Shown: piece after piece, positions 62,405-64,000 of the stretch | How the letters are laid out: each line of letters opens with the position of its first letter | How positions within the stretch are numbered: position 1 is the stretch's first letter | DNA from: Marmoricola sp. URHB0036 | Lineage (GTDB): Bacteria; Actinomycetota; Actinomycetes; Propionibacteriales; Nocardioidaceae | Assembly: GCF_000426045.1 (NCBI RefSeq) | Contig: NZ_AUEP01000009.1 | Location: 124,001-188,000 of the forward strand | Direction of reading: 5' to 3' | DNA length: 64,000 nt | Program-made: the position numbers and the translations under genes | The notes under the pieces: generated by a model | The model's database searches: none | Seen by the model: the letters and a program-made list of their open reading frames with translations, nothing else | Told to the model about the DNA's origin: nothing

Positions 62405-63439
62405 CTACTCCTCGGTGGCTTCCGCCCACAGGTTGATGCCCGCGTCGACGGCGTCCTGGTCGATGGCGGCGAGCTCGTCGTCGGTGATCGGGGGGCCGTC
62501 GAGGGCGTCGAGGTTGGTGTCGAGCTGCTCGACCGACGAGGCGCCGATGACGGCCGAGGTGACCCGGCTGTCGCGCAGCGCCCACTGCAGCGCGAGCTGG
62601 GCCAGCTTCTGGCCGCGGGCCTTCGCGATCTCGTTGAGCGCGCGGACGTGCTTGATCGTCGCCTGGTCGAGGTGGTCGTCGCCGATCGTGCTGTCGCTGC
62701 GCGCCGCCCGCGAGTCCTCCGGGATGCCGTCGAGGTAGCGGTCGGTCAGCAGGCCCTGCGCCAGGGCGGAGAACACGATGCAGCCCATCCCCTGGGCCTC
62801 GAGCTCGTCGAGAAGGCCACGCTCGATCCACCGGTTCAGCATCGAGTACGACGGCTGGTGGATCAGCAACGGAGTGCCCAGGCCTCGGGCGATGGTGGCC
62901 GCCTCCCGGGTCTTGGCCGGCGAGTACGACGAGATGCCGGCGTACAGCGCCCGCCCCGAACGCACCGCCGTGTCGAGCGCCTGCATCGTCTCCTCGATCG
63001 GCGTCTCCGGGTCGAACCGGTGGCTGTAGAAGATGTCCACGTAGTCGAGCCCGAGCCGGGCCAGCGACTGGTCGAGCGAGGACAGCACGTACTTCCGCGA
63101 GCCGCCGCCCTGGCCGTAGGGACCCGGCCACATGTCGTAGCCCGCCTTGGTCGAGATCACCAGCTCGTCGCGCAGACCGGCGAAGTCCGTGCGCAGAAAC
63201 TCCCCGAAGTTCTCCTCGGCCCGGCCGTACGGCGGTCCGTAGTTGTTGGCGAGGTCGAAGTGCGTGACGCCACGGTCGAAGGCCCGACGCAGGATCGCGC
63301 GCTGCGTCTCCGCGGGCCGGTCGGTGCCGAAGTTCTGCCACAGCCCGAGCGAGAGCGGCGGCAGCTTCAGCCCGCTGCGGCCGCAGTAGCGGTAGTCGGT
63401 CGAGTCGTAGCGGTCGTCGGCAGGTCGGTAGTCACCCAT
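62405..63439 (-). CDS. aldo/keto reductase, YghZ/GAP-reductase type
   Basis: 344 residues of the AKR14 (YghZ) group: FDLANNYGPPYGRAEENFGE (catalytic Asp and Tyr), ISTKAGYDMWPGPYGQGG (Lys and the WPGPYG signature), FYSHRFDPETPIEETM (His) and SAVIGASSVEQL for the cofactor. E. coli YghZ reduces L-glyceraldehyde-3-phosphate and methylglyoxal; the same may hold here. ATG at 63439 is preferred over a longer frame that would overlap the divergent acyl-CoA dehydrogenase. Confidence 0.95.
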   Translation of the reverse strand: MGDYRPADDRYDSTDYRYCGRSGLKLPPLSLGLWQNFGTDRPAETQRAILRRAFDRGVTHFDLANNYGPPYGRAEENFGEFLRTDFAGLRDELVISTKAGYDMWPGPYGQGGGSRKYVLSSLDQSLARLGLDYVDIFYSHRFDPETPIEETMQALDTAVRSGRALYAGISSYSPAKTREAATIARGLGTPLLIHQPSYSMLNRWIERGLLDELEAQGMGCIVFSALAQGLLTDRYLDGIPEDSRAARSDSTIGDDHLDQATIKHVRALNEIAKARGQKLAQLALQWALRDSRVTSAVIGASSVEQLDTNLDALDGPPITDDELAAIDQDAVDAGINLWAEATEE

Positions 63440-63473
63440 GGATCCATCCAAGCGGAGGACTAACGTCGGGACC

Positions 63474-64000
63474 ATGCCGGCCACCCGCGTCCTTCCCACC
63501 GAGGAGGCCACCGCGCTCCTCGAGCTCACCCGCGACATCGCGACCCGCGAGCTGCTGCCCAAGGTCGCCGAGGCCGAGGCGACCGAGACCTTCCCTCGCG
63601 AGGTGTTCCGCACCCTCGGCCGCGCCGGCCTGCTGGGCCTGCCCTACCCCGAGGAGTACGGCGGTGGGGGCCAGCCCTACGAGGTCTACCTCCAGGTCGT
63701 CGAGGAGATCGCGAGCGTCTGGGCCAGTGTCGGTGTCGGTACGTCGGTGCACGCGCTCTCCTGCTTCGGCCTGGTCACCAGGGGCACCGAGGAGCAGAAG
63801 AAGGCGTGGCTGCCCGACATGCTGGGCGGCGAGCTGCTCGGCGCCTACTGCCTCTCCGAGCCCCATGCCGGGTCCGACCCGTCGGCGATGAAGACCCGGG
63901 CTCGCCGCGACGGCGACGAGTACGTCCTCAACGGCGCCAAGGCGTGGACGACGCACGGCGGTCATGCCGACTTCTACAAGGTGATGGCGCGTACGTCGGA
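63474..64000 (+). CDS. acyl-CoA dehydrogenase (partial, runs off window)
   Basis: 175 codons visible. ALLELTRDIATRELLPKVAEAEATETFP and LLGLPYPEEYGG are the N-terminal helical domain; GAYCLSEPHAGSDPSAMKTRA is the FAD/acyl-CoA contact loop shared by the family. It introduces the first double bond in acyl-CoA beta-oxidation. ATG 7 nt after TAACGT with no Shine-Dalgarno, another leaderless layout. No stop is reached before 64000; the C-terminal domain with the catalytic Glu is outside. Confidence 0.95.
   Translation, partial: MPATRVLPTEEATALLELTRDIATRELLPKVAEAEATETFPREVFRTLGRAGLLGLPYPEEYGGGGQPYEVYLQVVEEIASVWASVGVGTSVHALSCFGLVTRGTEEQKKAWLPDMLGGELLGAYCLSEPHAGSDPSAMKTRARRDGDEYVLNGAKAWTTHGGHADFYKVMARTS

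Overview
The window is a 64 kb piece of chromosome from a high-GC actinobacterium. Gene content points to the Nocardioides/Nocardioidaceae group: GTP-dependent PEP carboxykinase, polyphosphate glucokinase, an AlkB-rubredoxin fusion, an actinobacterial paa cluster and many TetR, MarR-like and LuxR regulators. This placement is inference from gene content; no rRNA is present. It looks like ordinary chromosome: I see no transposase, integrase, prophage or CRISPR array.

Layout. 1-2.5 kb: hypothetical membrane proteins and two tRNA-Ser genes. 2.6-3.8 kb: a 51-codon secreted peptide gene beside a LuxR-type regulator with a TrmB-like middle domain. 3.9-9.2 kb: pckG, two tRNA-Arg(ACG) genes, an aldo/keto reductase and an ArsR/DHFR-like/SRPBCC operon. 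9.2-16.7 kb: a VOC/SnoaL/SDR/MOSC-reductase operon, a LysR-EamA divergent pair and an SMP-30 protein. 16.7-19.3 kb: a secreted transglycosylase and a PAP2 enzyme. 19.3-26.3 kb: phenylacetate degradation (paaR-like tetR, paaI, paaE, paaD, paaC, paaB, paaA, divergent paaZ) with a palindromic operator between paaA and paaZ. 26.3-29.3 kb: a secreted GDSL hydrolase and a steroid-reductase-like/FAD oxidoreductase pair behind a KstR-like site. 29.5-36.2 kb: a receiver-kinase hybrid, a globin fusion, an epimerase, a small wHTH operon with a clear operator, and a four-gene ATGA-coupled operon. 36.3-45.9 kb: alpha-glucosidase/ppsA/ppsR, aquaporin, a large MalT-type LuxR regulator and small envelope proteins. 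45.9-52.6 kb: amidohydrolase, heme peroxidase, GNAT, quinone oxidoreductase and a VanY-like lipoprotein. 52.7-57.6 kb: a PadR-controlled drug-type ABC exporter, then alkB-rubredoxin/ferredoxin/tetR. 57.7-64 kb: a membrane protein, a secreted nuclease, ppgK, an aldo/keto reductase and the start of an acyl-CoA dehydrogenase.

How it fits together. The catabolic parts (phenylacetyl-CoA epoxidation, alkane hydroxylation, an acyl-CoA dehydrogenase) feed acetyl-CoA and TCA intermediates. Gluconeogenic enzymes (pckG, ppsA with its regulator) and glucose entry (alpha-glucosidase, polyphosphate glucokinase) sit in the same window.

The least expected signals are regulatory. (1) The peptide/LuxR pair. 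(2) A motif TCACCC-N5-GGGTGA found three times, each in an intergenic region; two copies flank the MalT-type regulator block. (3) A dispersed hairpin with the same arms at 19.9 and 58.5 kb. (4) About fifteen genes with a TANNNT -10 box only 6-7 nt before ATG/GTG and no Shine-Dalgarno, which implies leaderless mRNAs. (5) A REP-like palindrome inside the coding linker of alkB-rubredoxin.
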